Assembly: GCA_032718475.1 (NCBI GenBank)
Contig: JAUCBJ010007677.1
Location: forward strand, 1-20,216
Length of the DNA: 20,216 nt
Source of the DNA: Nemertoderma westbladi
Taxonomy: Eukaryota > Xenacoelomorpha > Nemertodermatida > Nemertodermatidae
Direction of reading: 5' to 3'
Position numbers and translations under genes: made by a program. This document shows positions 9,621-17,450 of the stretch, one piece after another (the first letter of the stretch is position 1; the number at the start of each line of letters is the position of its first letter). Under the pieces are notes generated by a model. It saw only the letters and a program-made list of their open reading frames with translations, was not told the DNA's origin and ran no database searches.

Positions 9621-12425
9621 TTACAGAAGCAGCACATCCCATCGATCAGTGAGAGATGAGTAACCTAAGTTTGCACAAGCTACAAGGATTGGATTGCAGG
9701 AAATTGCGACGCAATTACGCAACGAGAATGCCAGTACCCGGCTGACAGCTTTGAAGTTGTTAACACGGTGGCAGACAAATATTGTGTCAGCGTCGTCGCA
9801 ACGCCTATACCCAAATAGATGTCTGAATGCAGAGTTGTACGCCACCTTAACGGTCCGCAGACACTCTACACGGAAAGTCGACCATACGGATGCACAATAT
9901 AGCGAATAGCAATAAGCCTTAAAGATAAGAGTCTTTATAGGTAAACTGCACTTCGAAAACATACGGGAGAGCTGGTTTCCTCTACAATAAAGAGATCGCT
10001 TTGTGCGCGTCATATCCGGTTCGTCGGATAAGTCACAGGATATTATGTGTCCCAAATAAGTATATTCTTTAACACATTCTAGAATCTTTCCGTTCAAATA
10101 TACATCACCCATGCGGCCGAATTTATTTGGGGAGAAATACATACACTTCGACTTCGTCGGATTAAAGGAGATGTCGAACTGCAGTCCATAATTCTCGCAA
10201 ATGCGGAGGAGGCCACGGAGACCATAGATACTAGGAGAAATGAGACAGAGGTCATCAGCGTATAAAAGGTGATTAATCAGGAATTTCGATACTATACAGC
10301 CCACTTTAGAACTGTTAAGACGCTGACTCAGTTCATCGAGATAGATATTGAACAAAATCGGGGAAATCAAACTTCCCTGACGAACGCCATTGCCGACTGT
10401 GAACCATTTACTTTGAGACGAGCCCAAAGATACTGAAATAAGCTGGTTGGTATACCAGAAAAATAATATTCTAATCACACAGACGGAAATCCTAAGATCG
10501 AACATCTTTTTGAACAACTTATAGTAGTTAACTTTATCAAACGCCTTAGACGCATCAAGGAAGGCAGCATACACCGGCGAGTCACGTGATACGTACAGAT
10601 GAACTGATTCCTTAAGGGCGAAGACACAAGTTTCAGTGCCTAGGTTGGTTTGAAAACCAAATTGATTGCTAGTTAGGTTAACGTGTGATTTAATGTGGGG
10701 GAGTAAACAGTGTTCTAGAACTTTAGACAGTGATGAAGCAGTTGCAATAGGCCTGTAGTTGTTATCATCGGACAACGAGCAGTTCTTGTTTTTCACAACT
10801 GGGATCAGGTTACAGGATATTAATGACTGCGGCAGGAAGCCATGGGTGAGGAAGCTATTAAACAAGAGGCATAATATAACAGGGAGGCGATTTCCTGCAA
10901 ATTTCAGAGATTCGGGACATATACCGTCGGGGCCAGCTGCCTTTCCAGGCTCAAGGTCCTTAATTGCATCGGTCACATTCGCCGCACTTAGATGCGGCCT
11001 ATCGGACCCATCCCAAGAGGTAAAGGTATTATTTAGAAATGAAATATCAATAGGATCCGCAGATACAGAGTTAAAAATATCGCTGTATTTCCTACCAAAC
11101 AGGTCAGAGATCTCAGCTTCGGAGTGAGCCCCGCCAACATTACTAGCACGCGGTAATTTTGAATTATTATGTGCCTTGACATTGCGCCAAAAATCTTTAG
11201 AAGAACCAAGAAACGACTTAGCGAGTTTATCATTCCGTAAAGTAGATTCGTGCTTTCTACAATTCCTAAGAGCAAGTTTGTATTGGGCAGAGGTTTTCCT
11301 TTTAACTTCCCAGAGAATTCCGGAACGCGGGCGACCGTTTTCTCGCCATATATGGAAGGCTTCTAGGGAGGCAGAGCGTTTTTCTTTTACAAGATCATTC
11401 CAACCTGGAATAGGAGGGTTTTTATGCACTCCAGCTTTGTTAGAGGGAATATTAGATCGGGTCGCGTTTTGTAGAGCATTTACAACATTAGAGTAGCATT
11501 TAACGAGGGAAGCATTGTGGTCACGGTTACAACAGTGCACATCACAACAATAAATAGCCTCCTCAGGGAGATCTAAGTTACATAGCAAATTGTTTACATT
11601 ATTGGAATAACTTCGGAGATTTTCAAGCGTCGCCTTAGCCCAATTAGCCCTATGTACAGATGCACCAGGAAGCACTGAGTCATGTTCAATTGTAGGATAT
11701 AATTGACAGGAGATGGATAGTGGCACATGGCCATCACCCACTAAACTATACAGTAGGTTAACACTTACTATATTACTATAAAAATCTTTAGAGGATAAAA
11801 TATGGTCAAGCCAAGACACAGTATCATGAACGTTACTTATGAAACTGAAAGAATTACAAGGCAAAAGCTCAAGGTCTACCAATGTTAACTCTGCGTCTAC
11901 ACAGAAACTTTTAAGTTTAGCTCCAAAGTTGCAACCAGGGTCAGCGTTAAAATCCCCTAATATACAAGTACGACTACTAGGGAATTCAGAAACAATGGCT
12001 TCACATTGGCCCAATAGGTCGTCAAATAAGTCAGCATTATCATAGCTGTCACACGGAAAATAAATGTTTAGAAAAATGGTAGAATTAGGTAATTTATCAT
12101 TAATTACACATCCTAGTATACGGTTATTATTAGTATTAATTAATTTAATGCAAGAAGACAGTTTTTTCCTAAAGAGAACCGCAAGGCCCCCATGAGGCCG
12201 CCCAACACGGGGCCCATCAGATAGGTCAACCGAGGAAATTCCCAGTCCAAAAAAATCGTTATGTATATTATTTAGGTTAGATAGGTCTTGCTGATAGAGC
12301 CAAGTTTCCTGTAGGAAAACAATATCATGAGTATTGCATAAGTCGTCAATTACCAGGCGATTATTATTAAGACCAGAGCAATTATACGAACACAACTTAA
12401 GGTCTTCGCTATGAGTATTATTCAT
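9621..12425 (-). CDS. Retrotransposon ORF2: endonuclease and reverse transcriptase
   Basis: This enzyme nicks target DNA and copies the element RNA into the nick. The frame is open from 12455 (944 residues counted from there). I prefer the second ATG, at 12425 (residue 11), because it overlaps the ORF1 stop. Numbering from 12455, the EEP endonuclease spans about 18-250: SYN with Asn25, QET with Glu50, GDFNAD with Asp168 and Asn170, WLDHI with Asp217, and GDGH with Asp241 and His243. The linker has PGWND at 350-354. The RT spans about 495-770: GKAAGPDG at 504-511, YRPIA at 567-571, NQFGF at 597-601, LDASKAFD at 633-640, VRQGS at 691-695 and YADD at 732-735 (bases 10251-10262). A CR1-like C-terminal region follows; no RNase H was seen. 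All catalytic positions expected for the two enzymes are present and no frame breaks occur, so it may be active. Confidence 0.92.
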   Translation of the reverse strand: MNNTHSEDLKLCSYNCSGLNNNRLVIDDLCNTHDIVFLQETWLYQQDLSNLNNIHNDFFGLGISSVDLSDGPRVGRPHGGLAVLFRKKLSSCIKLINTNNNRILGCVINDKLPNSTIFLNIYFPCDSYDNADLFDDLLGQCEAIVSEFPSSRTCILGDFNADPGCNFGAKLKSFCVDAELTLVDLELLPCNSFSFISNVHDTVSWLDHILSSKDFYSNIVSVNLLYSLVGDGHVPLSISCQLYPTIEHDSVLPGASVHRANWAKATLENLRSYSNNVNNLLCNLDLPEEAIYCCDVHCCNRDHNASLVKCYSNVVNALQNATRSNIPSNKAGVHKNPPIPGWNDLVKEKRSASLEAFHIWRENGRPRSGILWEVKRKTSAQYKLALRNCRKHESTLRNDKLAKSFLGSSKDFWRNVKAHNNSKLPRASNVGGAHSEAEISDLFGRKYSDIFNSVSADPIDISFLNNTFTSWDGSDRPHLSAANVTDAIKDLEPGKAAGPDGICPESLKFAGNRLPVILCLLFNSFLTHGFLPQSLISCNLIPVVKNKNCSLSDDNNYRPIATASSLSKVLEHCLLPHIKSHVNLTSNQFGFQTNLGTETCVFALKESVHLYVSRDSPVYAAFLDASKAFDKVNYYKLFKKMFDLRISVCVIRILFFWYTNQLISVSLGSSQSKWFTVGNGVRQGSLISPILFNIYLDELSQRLNSSKVGCIVSKFLINHLLYADDLCLISPSIYGLRGLLRICENYGLQFDISFNPTKSKCMYFSPNKFGRMGDVYLNGKILECVKEYTYLGHIISCDLSDEPDMTRTKRSLYCRGNQLSRMFSKCSLPIKTLIFKAYCYSLYCASVWSTFRVECLRTVKVAYNSAFRHLFGYRRCDDADTIFVCHRVNNFKAVSRVLAFSLRNCVAISCNPILVACANLGYSSLTDRWDVLLL
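12418..12425 (-). promoter_or_regulatory. ORF1/ORF2 overlap, ATGAATAA
   Basis: On the minus strand the ORF2 ATG (12425-12423) lies inside the end of ORF1, whose stop is TAA at 12420-12418, giving ATGAATAA. Such tight overlaps are used for termination-reinitiation in some non-LTR retrotransposons. An earlier in-frame ATG at 12455 exists, so the start choice is inferred. Confidence 0.5.
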
Positions 12426-14151
12426 CAGGATTTCGGGACGGAACTTTAGTAGCATTGATGCGACCCGCTGTTGAACCTGAAGGTGAGAAATATTTCTTCA
12501 CCAAGGTACCCTCCGGCCAACTTGCAGGGTCTAGCAGTTTAGGAACATCCTCCTCCGACCTGCAGGTGATGATAAACGAGTTGTAGGTGCGAGACTCACT
12601 TACATCAGGGTTGTCGATTATTGAGTCCACTGAGATTTCATGCTCCTGAAGCAAAAAATTTGAGATCATATCCGAAGTCGTAGCGAGTCCAAACCGGGAT
12701 GCGAAAATGCGAGTAGGGACTCTCGGTCTCTGTACAACCGTTAGCGAGCTATTCGGAAAGCTTCCCGATCCTACACCAAATCGGCGGGTGCGTCTCTGTC
12801 GAGTAACAACCTCGTAACCATCCTCGGAACCGTTTTGGAATTCAGTGGTAAGATCCACATTTGAACCATGAGCGGGGCCCTGCGGGACCAATGATCGAGG
12901 ATAACTCCCGGATGGGGGTCGCGGGTAACTCCCGGATGGGGCTCGCAGGTAACTCCTGTGTGGGGGTCGCAGATAACTCCCGGGTGGGGCTCGCGGGTAA
13001 CTCCCGGGAGGGGGTCGGGTGGAAATTTCGGATGGGGGTCGGGTGTGACTCCCGGAAGATGGTCGAATATAACTGCCGGATTGTGGTCGACGAGGGTATC
13101 CTCCGGGTGGTAGACTACCAATGGCGTCCGCATAGGTCTCCGTGTTAAACTCTCGAACCTCAGGTAGCGCCGCTTGGGAAACCGGACCTGTACAAATCGT
13201 AGAAGATGTCCCACAGCCAGTAGACCTTACAGCGGGCGTTGCAACATCAGAAAGCAAGTACACCGGGGTGTTAGCCCTGGAGTTAGTAGTAGCCGTGTTG
13301 GGTGGCGATGACTCCGAACGATTTAAGACAACAAAATCGTTATCATCCCGAATATTTGCGTCGATTGGGCGCAGAAGTCCACCTGGAACAGTGGCTGATG
13401 TTTCCCGGATTAAACCATGGATATCCTTGTGAAGCACCACATTATTAAGGGTTACACTGTGAGAAGAAACAGCAGACTGTAAATCAGAGATCATTTCACG
13501 CATCTCTTGAAGTTTTTCAGAATTAACAATTTCTCTAACAGAGTTACGATCAGTCGGCGGTAAACGGGAGGGGTTTAACGCGAAAAAACAAGGACGCACG
13601 GGGGCATCAGCAAAGGCACTTTCCTGGAAGAGAGAAAACATATCCTCGACGTGGGATTTCTTCTTTTTGGTACCAATGCGACCAACCCATGCAGGTAGAG
13701 GTCGATCCGGAAGAGCAGCATTCTCGGCTTCAGTGAACAGAAGTTTCTTTGCCACTACAATCTCGTCTAGAGTATAAAAGCTGGTGATTAAGGAGCACAG
13801 CGAGAGTTTGTCGAGAGTGGAGACACCGTATTGCATAAAGCTAAGTAACTCATTGCGTACAAGTCGTCGACCATTATCCGGCGAAACGCCAGAAATAACA
13901 GCACCACTTGAGCTGCAAATTTCGCCAAGGAAAGAGTCCTCGCCGATACCAGTAGTATTATCCAGATCAATGGACGTCTCGTCTTCACCCGTTAAGGTGG
14001 ACCCGGTCCCGGTGGAAGGCACCGAAACAGGTGCCAGCGAACTTCCACGTTTTAACGAACAGCTGGGGCAGAGGACCCTGCCGTCATAGGTGGAGAGAGC
14101 AGGCGATTGGGCGGGCGGGGTAAAGCCGCAGTCTGCGCATCGCCCTGCCAT
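12418..14151 (-). CDS. Retrotransposon ORF1: nucleic-acid-binding protein
   Basis: 577 residues, starting at the first ATG of the frame. The N-terminus has a CxxC...CxxC cluster (Cys5, Cys8, Cys28, Cys31), probably a zinc ribbon or half of a larger zinc finger. A helical region with YTLDEIVVAKKLLF (126-139) follows, then a basic KKKK patch, FFALNPSRLPP (about 189-199) and a likely coiled coil from about 208 to 260. Next comes YADAIGSLPPGG (about 340-351) and a tandem octapeptide region rich in Gly, Ser, Tyr, Arg and Pro (about 350-417). The C-terminal module (480-555) has RIFASRFG, TYNSFIITC and SWPEG. The same modules in the same order occur in the relics at 1153-3579 and 5436-6420. ORF1 proteins of LINEs coat the RNA and act as chaperones; that role is inferred. 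It ends overlapping the ORF2 start. Confidence 0.85.
   Translation of the reverse strand: MAGRCADCGFTPPAQSPALSTYDGRVLCPSCSLKRGSSLAPVSVPSTGTGSTLTGEDETSIDLDNTTGIGEDSFLGEICSSSGAVISGVSPDNGRRLVRNELLSFMQYGVSTLDKLSLCSLITSFYTLDEIVVAKKLLFTEAENAALPDRPLPAWVGRIGTKKKKSHVEDMFSLFQESAFADAPVRPCFFALNPSRLPPTDRNSVREIVNSEKLQEMREMISDLQSAVSSHSVTLNNVVLHKDIHGLIRETSATVPGGLLRPIDANIRDDNDFVVLNRSESSPPNTATTNSRANTPVYLLSDVATPAVRSTGCGTSSTICTGPVSQAALPEVREFNTETYADAIGSLPPGGYPRRPQSGSYIRPSSGSHTRPPSEISTRPPPGSYPRAPPGSYLRPPHRSYLRAPSGSYPRPPSGSYPRSLVPQGPAHGSNVDLTTEFQNGSEDGYEVVTRQRRTRRFGVGSGSFPNSSLTVVQRPRVPTRIFASRFGLATTSDMISNFLLQEHEISVDSIIDNPDVSESRTYNSFIITCRSEEDVPKLLDPASWPEGTLVKKYFSPSGSTAGRINATKVPSRNPDE
12901..13110 (-). repeat. In-frame 24-bp minisatellite in ORF1
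   Basis: About nine units of exactly 24 bp, seen as a period between successive AACTCCCGG-like words at 12903, 12927, 12951, 12975, 12999, 13023, 13047 and 13071 on the + strand. Read on the minus strand it encodes an octapeptide close to PGSYPRPP, with units varying at several positions. Because 24 is a multiple of three, gain or loss of units keeps ORF1 open. Confidence 0.9.
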
Positions 14152-14251
14152 GATTTACATAAGATTTCAGTATGCATAAGCAGTACAGCAGTATTCAGTT
14201 GTAGGTACCGCAGTAGTAGTCTGCTTACCTACCGGGACTTTGCCTATATAA
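14152..14251 (-). promoter_or_regulatory. Retrotransposon 5' UTR
   Basis: About 100 bases between the inferred 5' end and the ORF1 ATG, with no upstream open frame of note. LINEs usually carry an internal promoter here. No promoter motif could be identified, so the role rests on position only. Confidence 0.35.
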
Positions 14252-14332
14252 TGTATTATTTTATTATTGCTAGCAGCTATGTTTATTTTCTTTTGACTTT
14301 GACTTTGACTCGGTAGTGTGAACGCGGCCTTA

Positions 14333-14632
14333 CAAGAAACATCAGATCCATGGCACAGTCTGTTTTAGTTAGAGTTATCCTATGGTACAGCAAACTTGCT
14401 ACGGTTTCTTTCACATGTAGCTATATATTTCACATTAAATTCTACTACAGTATCGTAAGAAAGAAGATAACTCTTATTACAAACTGACATCACCAAAAGC
14501 AATGCGAGCATCATTAAATTAGATAGAAACGGCATGAAAAAGAAACTTAAGAAATTTTCGTTGTTTGCCATCTTATTAATTTCATTAAATTTTACTATAG
14601 GCCTAGTAAAATCGTAGCTATAAATAATTATT
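14333..14632. other. Unassigned AT-rich DNA
   Basis: No coding similarity. Near its end an imperfect palindrome centred on TAGGCCTA (arms TTTTAC and GTAAAA, about 14590-14611) is visible. Confidence 0.4.
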
Positions 14633-14634
14633 TA

Positions 14635-14765
14635 TTACATGGGAAAAAAGGTAGAACTTTTTTTTCATTAATCTCGAGGCATTTTATTTACCGAGCGTCT
14701 GCGAGGTTAATAAAGGGTCGAGAGAACATTGAAAAAAAAAATGTCTACGTTTTTTTCCCATGTAA
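14635..14765. mobile_element. 131-bp hairpin MITE with TA flanks
   Basis: The arms begin TTACATGGGAAAAAA on the left and end TTTTTTCCCATGTAA on the right. They stay complementary, with small gaps, almost to a loop near 14700, including a T run of 8-10 and a TCTCGA...ACC block. TA occurs at 14633-14634 and 14766-14767. The whole is a near-complete hairpin without coding capacity, as in Tc1/mariner-type MITEs or foldback elements. Confidence 0.75.
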
Positions 14766-14772
14766 TACGTAA

Positions 14773-15293
14773 TTTTATTCTTAAATTGGTACTTTTTTGT
14801 TGCTAAATTCTTTAATAAAACATAGCGAAATACTGCAGTACAGTAGTGTTACAAAATAAATAAAACTATAGTATTTTACTATATAGCTTCCATAGTTACT
14901 GCGACTCAAATTACTGTACTCTTCAACTCCTGATGCTGCCTTACTCAATGGTAAAATAATTTAGTGTTCTCGAATACTTATTACGTAACTAGAGAGCCGC
15001 TTAACAACATAAGCCAATATTGGATATTGAGTTCCGTTTTGGAGTTCGCCGCGCTGACACTAAAGATGCAATAACTTTTGAGTGTGTCAATGGATTTTGC
15101 TCAAATTACTTGCAGACCTTTTCTACATCGATGCTCTTTCAATATATGTAATAAAATTTAAGAAATTCCGCCAAAAATATTTTACTTTACTTTTTTCGCC
15201 GGGAAAAAAGTAAAATCAATGCAATCCTATGGGTAACTTTTTCTCCCGATTTTGGGGTATATTCGAGTGAAAAGTGACAATTTAAGAATAAAA
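14773..15293. mobile_element. Non-autonomous DNA element, 16-bp terminal inverted repeats
   Basis: TTTTATTCTTAAATTG at 14773-14788 is the exact reverse complement of 15278-15293, and the similarity goes on inward with ACTTTT on both sides. Inside is a perfect 12-bp stem (15186-15197 with 15203-15214) around the loop GCCGG. There is no open frame. Flanking duplications are not clear: a few A/T bases agree but are uninformative. The superfamily is unknown. Confidence 0.55.
15186..15214. repeat. Perfect 12-bp stem-loop
   Basis: TTTACTTTTTTC and GAAAAAAGTAAA enclose GCCGG. If the region were transcribed leftwards or rightwards the stem would form either way. It lies within the 14773-15293 element. 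Confidence 0.75.
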
Positions 15294-15610
15294 AATATAC
15301 AGTAGTAGCACAGATTTAATCTTCCTTACCTTATCTTAGAGGCAATGAACAGTGGGCCAGAAACCATGTTTTGCGGCCAAAATTCCTTATTTCGAAAAAT
15401 ATTCATAGTTTGGGCACAAATTTTCTCCTATACGGGTTTTCGATAGCGGTGAATCTTCTGAGATGGGTCTCAAATTCTCAAAGGGTGGCTGTGTGTCATT
15501 TCTGGCACGTGCCAAAATTTGCGTATTTGGCAAACACAATAGACACAGGCAGAATGGCGCAGATTTCGGGTCCACAAGGTTTAACAGGGTGCTGAAGCAC
15601 TAACAAATGG

Positions 15611-15900
15611 TTTCAAATTCTCTAGTAGCGTAGAAGTGCCACTTTTTAGCTTGTGGCACATGGCACATGTGTTTAGCATGGCACAAAATATCTAAAGCTT
15701 CATAGAGATGTTCCATTTTCGGTATTTATAGGTTTCCAAAGGTGCTGATTCGATTGCAAATGTGTTTAAATTCTCTAGTGGCACATAGGTGCCACTTTTT
15801 AGCATGTGGCACATGTGTTTAGCATGGCACAAAATATCAAAATCTCCAAAGCTTCATAGAAATGTGCTATTTTCGTTATTTATAGGTTTTCAAAGTTGTT
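15611..15900 (+). repeat. Tandem duplication, two 136-bp copies, 154-bp period
   Basis: 15611-15746 and 15765-15900 share TTCTCTAG, GTGCCACTTTTTAGC, CACATGTGTTTAGCATGGCACAAAATATC, AAAGCTTCATAGA and TATAGGTTT in order, with an indel near AATCTCC. Both are dense in GGCAC/GTGCC words. They lie inside the 15349-16814 element. Confidence 0.8.
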
Positions 15901-16077
15901 ATTATTTGTTATTGTTATTATTATTACTTGTTTTTATATATTATTTATTTATAATTATTATTAATTTTGAGATGTTCCATAAGTGGCACAATTTCCTGCA
16001 ACCTTAGTAAACTAAAGTAAATGTTCAGTATTAAGCTCTGCCACGACGTCAACGTGTTGCAGGGAGACAGAGTTTTA

Positions 16078-16198
16078 CTTTTTGATTGACCTAATGCTGG
16101 AAGCGAAAAACCAGAATGTCGGAGTCTTATTGGATCCCAAGCCAAGTGGCATACTATATGTGCCACTGGCTTTTTGTTTGACCTAATGCTGGAAGTGA
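16078..16198 (+). repeat. 29-bp direct repeat around a GTGGCA palindrome
   Basis: 16078-16106 and 16170-16198 agree at 27 of 29 bases (core TTGACCTAATGCTGGAAG). Between them lies GTGGCA at 16146-16151 and TGCCAC at 16161-16166, an imperfect palindrome using the same GGCAC word as the tandem duplication to the left. Confidence 0.75.
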
Positions 16199-16821
16199 TC
16201 ATGGTCAATAAAGTATTCGGAGTAGTGATGGGAATTTGATGTGTTATTGCATTAATAAGACTAAATGACATGCAATAATAATAGGAAAATGTTGAAAACT
16301 GGAATTTTTGAATTGCTCCTTATGCGAAGGGGTGCAAGTAGGAGCAAATTTTTTTTCATATTTATGATGTACGAAGGTTGTATTTGAATGTCTGATAATG
16401 TTTTTCAGTGAGGTCGGATTAGTTCGAAAAGTCTGGCTTCCCTAATTACGAAAAATGAAATATTTTTGGGAAAAAATGTTTAAATGAAACTTGGAGCATG
16501 AAGACAACGCTGGGGACCTCTAAAAACATATTTGGAATCAGCTCGCCATGGAGAACATTTTAAAAAAAAATTTCCAATGTAGTCCAATTTTTAAAAAATT
16601 ACATTTTTTTGGAAATTTTTCCTAAAAACTGAAATTTTGAGTGAAAAATAGAAAATTTTTAATTTTTCACCTCAGAAAAAAATATTGGCAAATATTTTCG
16701 GAAAAAAAAATAATTTTTCTTAGGTTTCGAAATATGGGCTACAAGATAGGATATGTTTCAAACCACTAAAACAAACTTCATTTTAGGGTATTTTGGCCAC
16801 CCCTGGCTCACTGTGCAATGA

Positions 16822-17218
16822 GTGCGGAAACGAAAAAAAAAACAAAGAAACCTCCTAGTATCAAATATGACAAATAGAAAAGAATGTCTCACGACTCATT
16901 TCGAGTATAGACCCCACAGAACTACTGTATACTCCACAGAGATAACTGGTACTCATTTAACGACCATTTAAAGAACAAAGCAAATATAGGCCTACGCCCT
17001 ATTTGGTTAGTCCCTTTAAAGCATTTGTGCTAAAACGAAAACTATCCTGGCCCGGCTGCAGGGGTATAACCCACGACCTCTCCCTCTGGGGGGATATGAA
17101 TGCAAGAAAATATGGATTTAAATGCTACGCAAGGTGGGATTGAAAATTACTAGAAAAAATTGAATACAATAAAAAATACAAAGTGTCATGTTGTTCGTTC
17201 AATAATTAACAATAAACA
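16822..17218. other. Unassigned DNA between two inverted-repeat elements
   Basis: AT-rich, no repeat partner in the window, no recognisable protein. It holds one TATAGGCCTA word near 16986. Confidence 0.4.
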
Positions 17219-17450
17219 CAATATTACAATGTTCTAGAGTTAATATACGGAAATAAAAACCTTCAGCGAATAAAACTGTAATAATCACTTCAGCCTTATC
17301 CTTCAGCAAATTAACCTAATATAATAACCTCGGCCTGCGGCCTCGGTAATTATACAGGTTAATTTGCTTCGGAACGGCATCAGTGATTATTCAGTTTTAT
17401 TCCCTTCAGGTTATTATTTCCGTATATTAACTCTAAACGTTGCAATATTG
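17219..17450. mobile_element. 232-bp foldback/MITE with GC-rich centre
   Basis: The outer ends CAATATTACAATGTTCTAGA and the complement of the right end, CAATATTGCAACGTTTAGA, match with a one-base gap. Inward, GAGTTAATATACGGAAATAA, AACCTTCAG, AATAAAACTG, ATAATCACT and CAAATTAACC also recur in inverted form. The arms run about 105 bases each to a centre at 17329-17346 holding CCTCGG twice around CCTGCGG. No clear duplication flanks it and no coding frame is present. Confidence 0.75.

Larger units (their letters stand above)
9163..14251 (-). mobile_element. Full-length-looking two-ORF CR1/L2-type retrotransposon
   Basis: On the minus strand it has a short 5' UTR (about 100 nt), ORF1, ORF2 and a 3' UTR of about 450 nt. 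The 3' UTR ends in a small GGGC-TCT-GCCC stem-loop (9199-9209), then GATGAATAAACTTGAA and an imperfect TTGAA/TTGAAA tail at 9164-9188. Stem-loop plus short-repeat tails are typical of CR1 and L2 group LINEs. TGTATTAT occurs directly next to the tail (9155-9162) and again at 14252-14259, so I take it as the target-site duplication; it is AT-rich and only 8 bp, so this boundary is tentative. Both ORFs are open, which suggests recent insertion. The clade within CR1/L2/Daphne-like groups needs a phylogeny. Confidence 0.8.
9118..14332. mobile_element. Small TA-flanked inverted-repeat element (MITE) split by a LINE
   Basis: Bases 9118-9146 and 14304-14332 are perfect reverse complements over 29 bp. 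Each outermost dinucleotide is TA, leaving 27-bp terminal inverted repeats that start AGGCCGCGTTCACACTACCG (9120-9146 and 14304-14330). With the LINE removed (9163-14251 plus one 8-bp duplication) the element would be only about 115 bp, a usual size for a MITE. TA duplications are known for Tc1/mariner and some other DNA transposons, but the superfamily is not assigned. A TTAA site with one change (TTAA left, TTAC right) is an alternative reading. It has no transposase. Confidence 0.7.
15349..16814. mobile_element. 1.47-kb non-autonomous DNA transposon, 7-bp duplication
   Basis: The left end ACAGTGGGCCAG (15349-15360) and the complement of the right end, ACAGTGAGCCAG, agree at 11 of 12 bases. 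A second block, GGCCAAAATTCC (15375-15386), matches the complement of 16787-16798 at 11 of 12. GCAATGA lies exactly outside both ends (15342-15348 and 16815-16821). CAGTG-like ends occur in hAT and P-type elements, which usually make 8-bp duplications, so a 7-bp match leaves the superfamily open. The interior is very AT-rich with a tandem duplication and no transposase frame. Confidence 0.65.

Noticed and set aside
12901-13110. CRISPR-like array
   Set aside because: Units are directly adjacent with no spacers and are in frame with ORF1, so this is a coding minisatellite.
12861-13148. Gly/Arg/Met-rich + strand repeat protein
   Set aside because: Antisense reading of the same minisatellite.
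12771-13214. 147-codon minus-strand frame with Pro/His/Asp repeats
   Set aside because: It is an out-of-frame reading of the 24-bp minisatellite inside ORF1; periodic DNA keeps all frames open.
9694-14089. Several + strand open frames of 66-122 codons opposite the retrotransposon
   Set aside because: They are antisense shadows of ORF1 and ORF2; the minus-strand frames carry all the conserved motifs.
9118-14332. LTR retrotransposon or Polinton bounded by the inverted repeats
   Set aside because: The ends are inverted and short, and the coding content is EEP endonuclease plus RT without protease, RNase H, integrase or DNA polymerase.
9117-14333. TTAA duplication of piggyBac or Kolobok type at the MITE ends
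   Set aside because: Only the left side is TTAA (right is TTAC), while TA fits both sides exactly; kept as a minor alternative.
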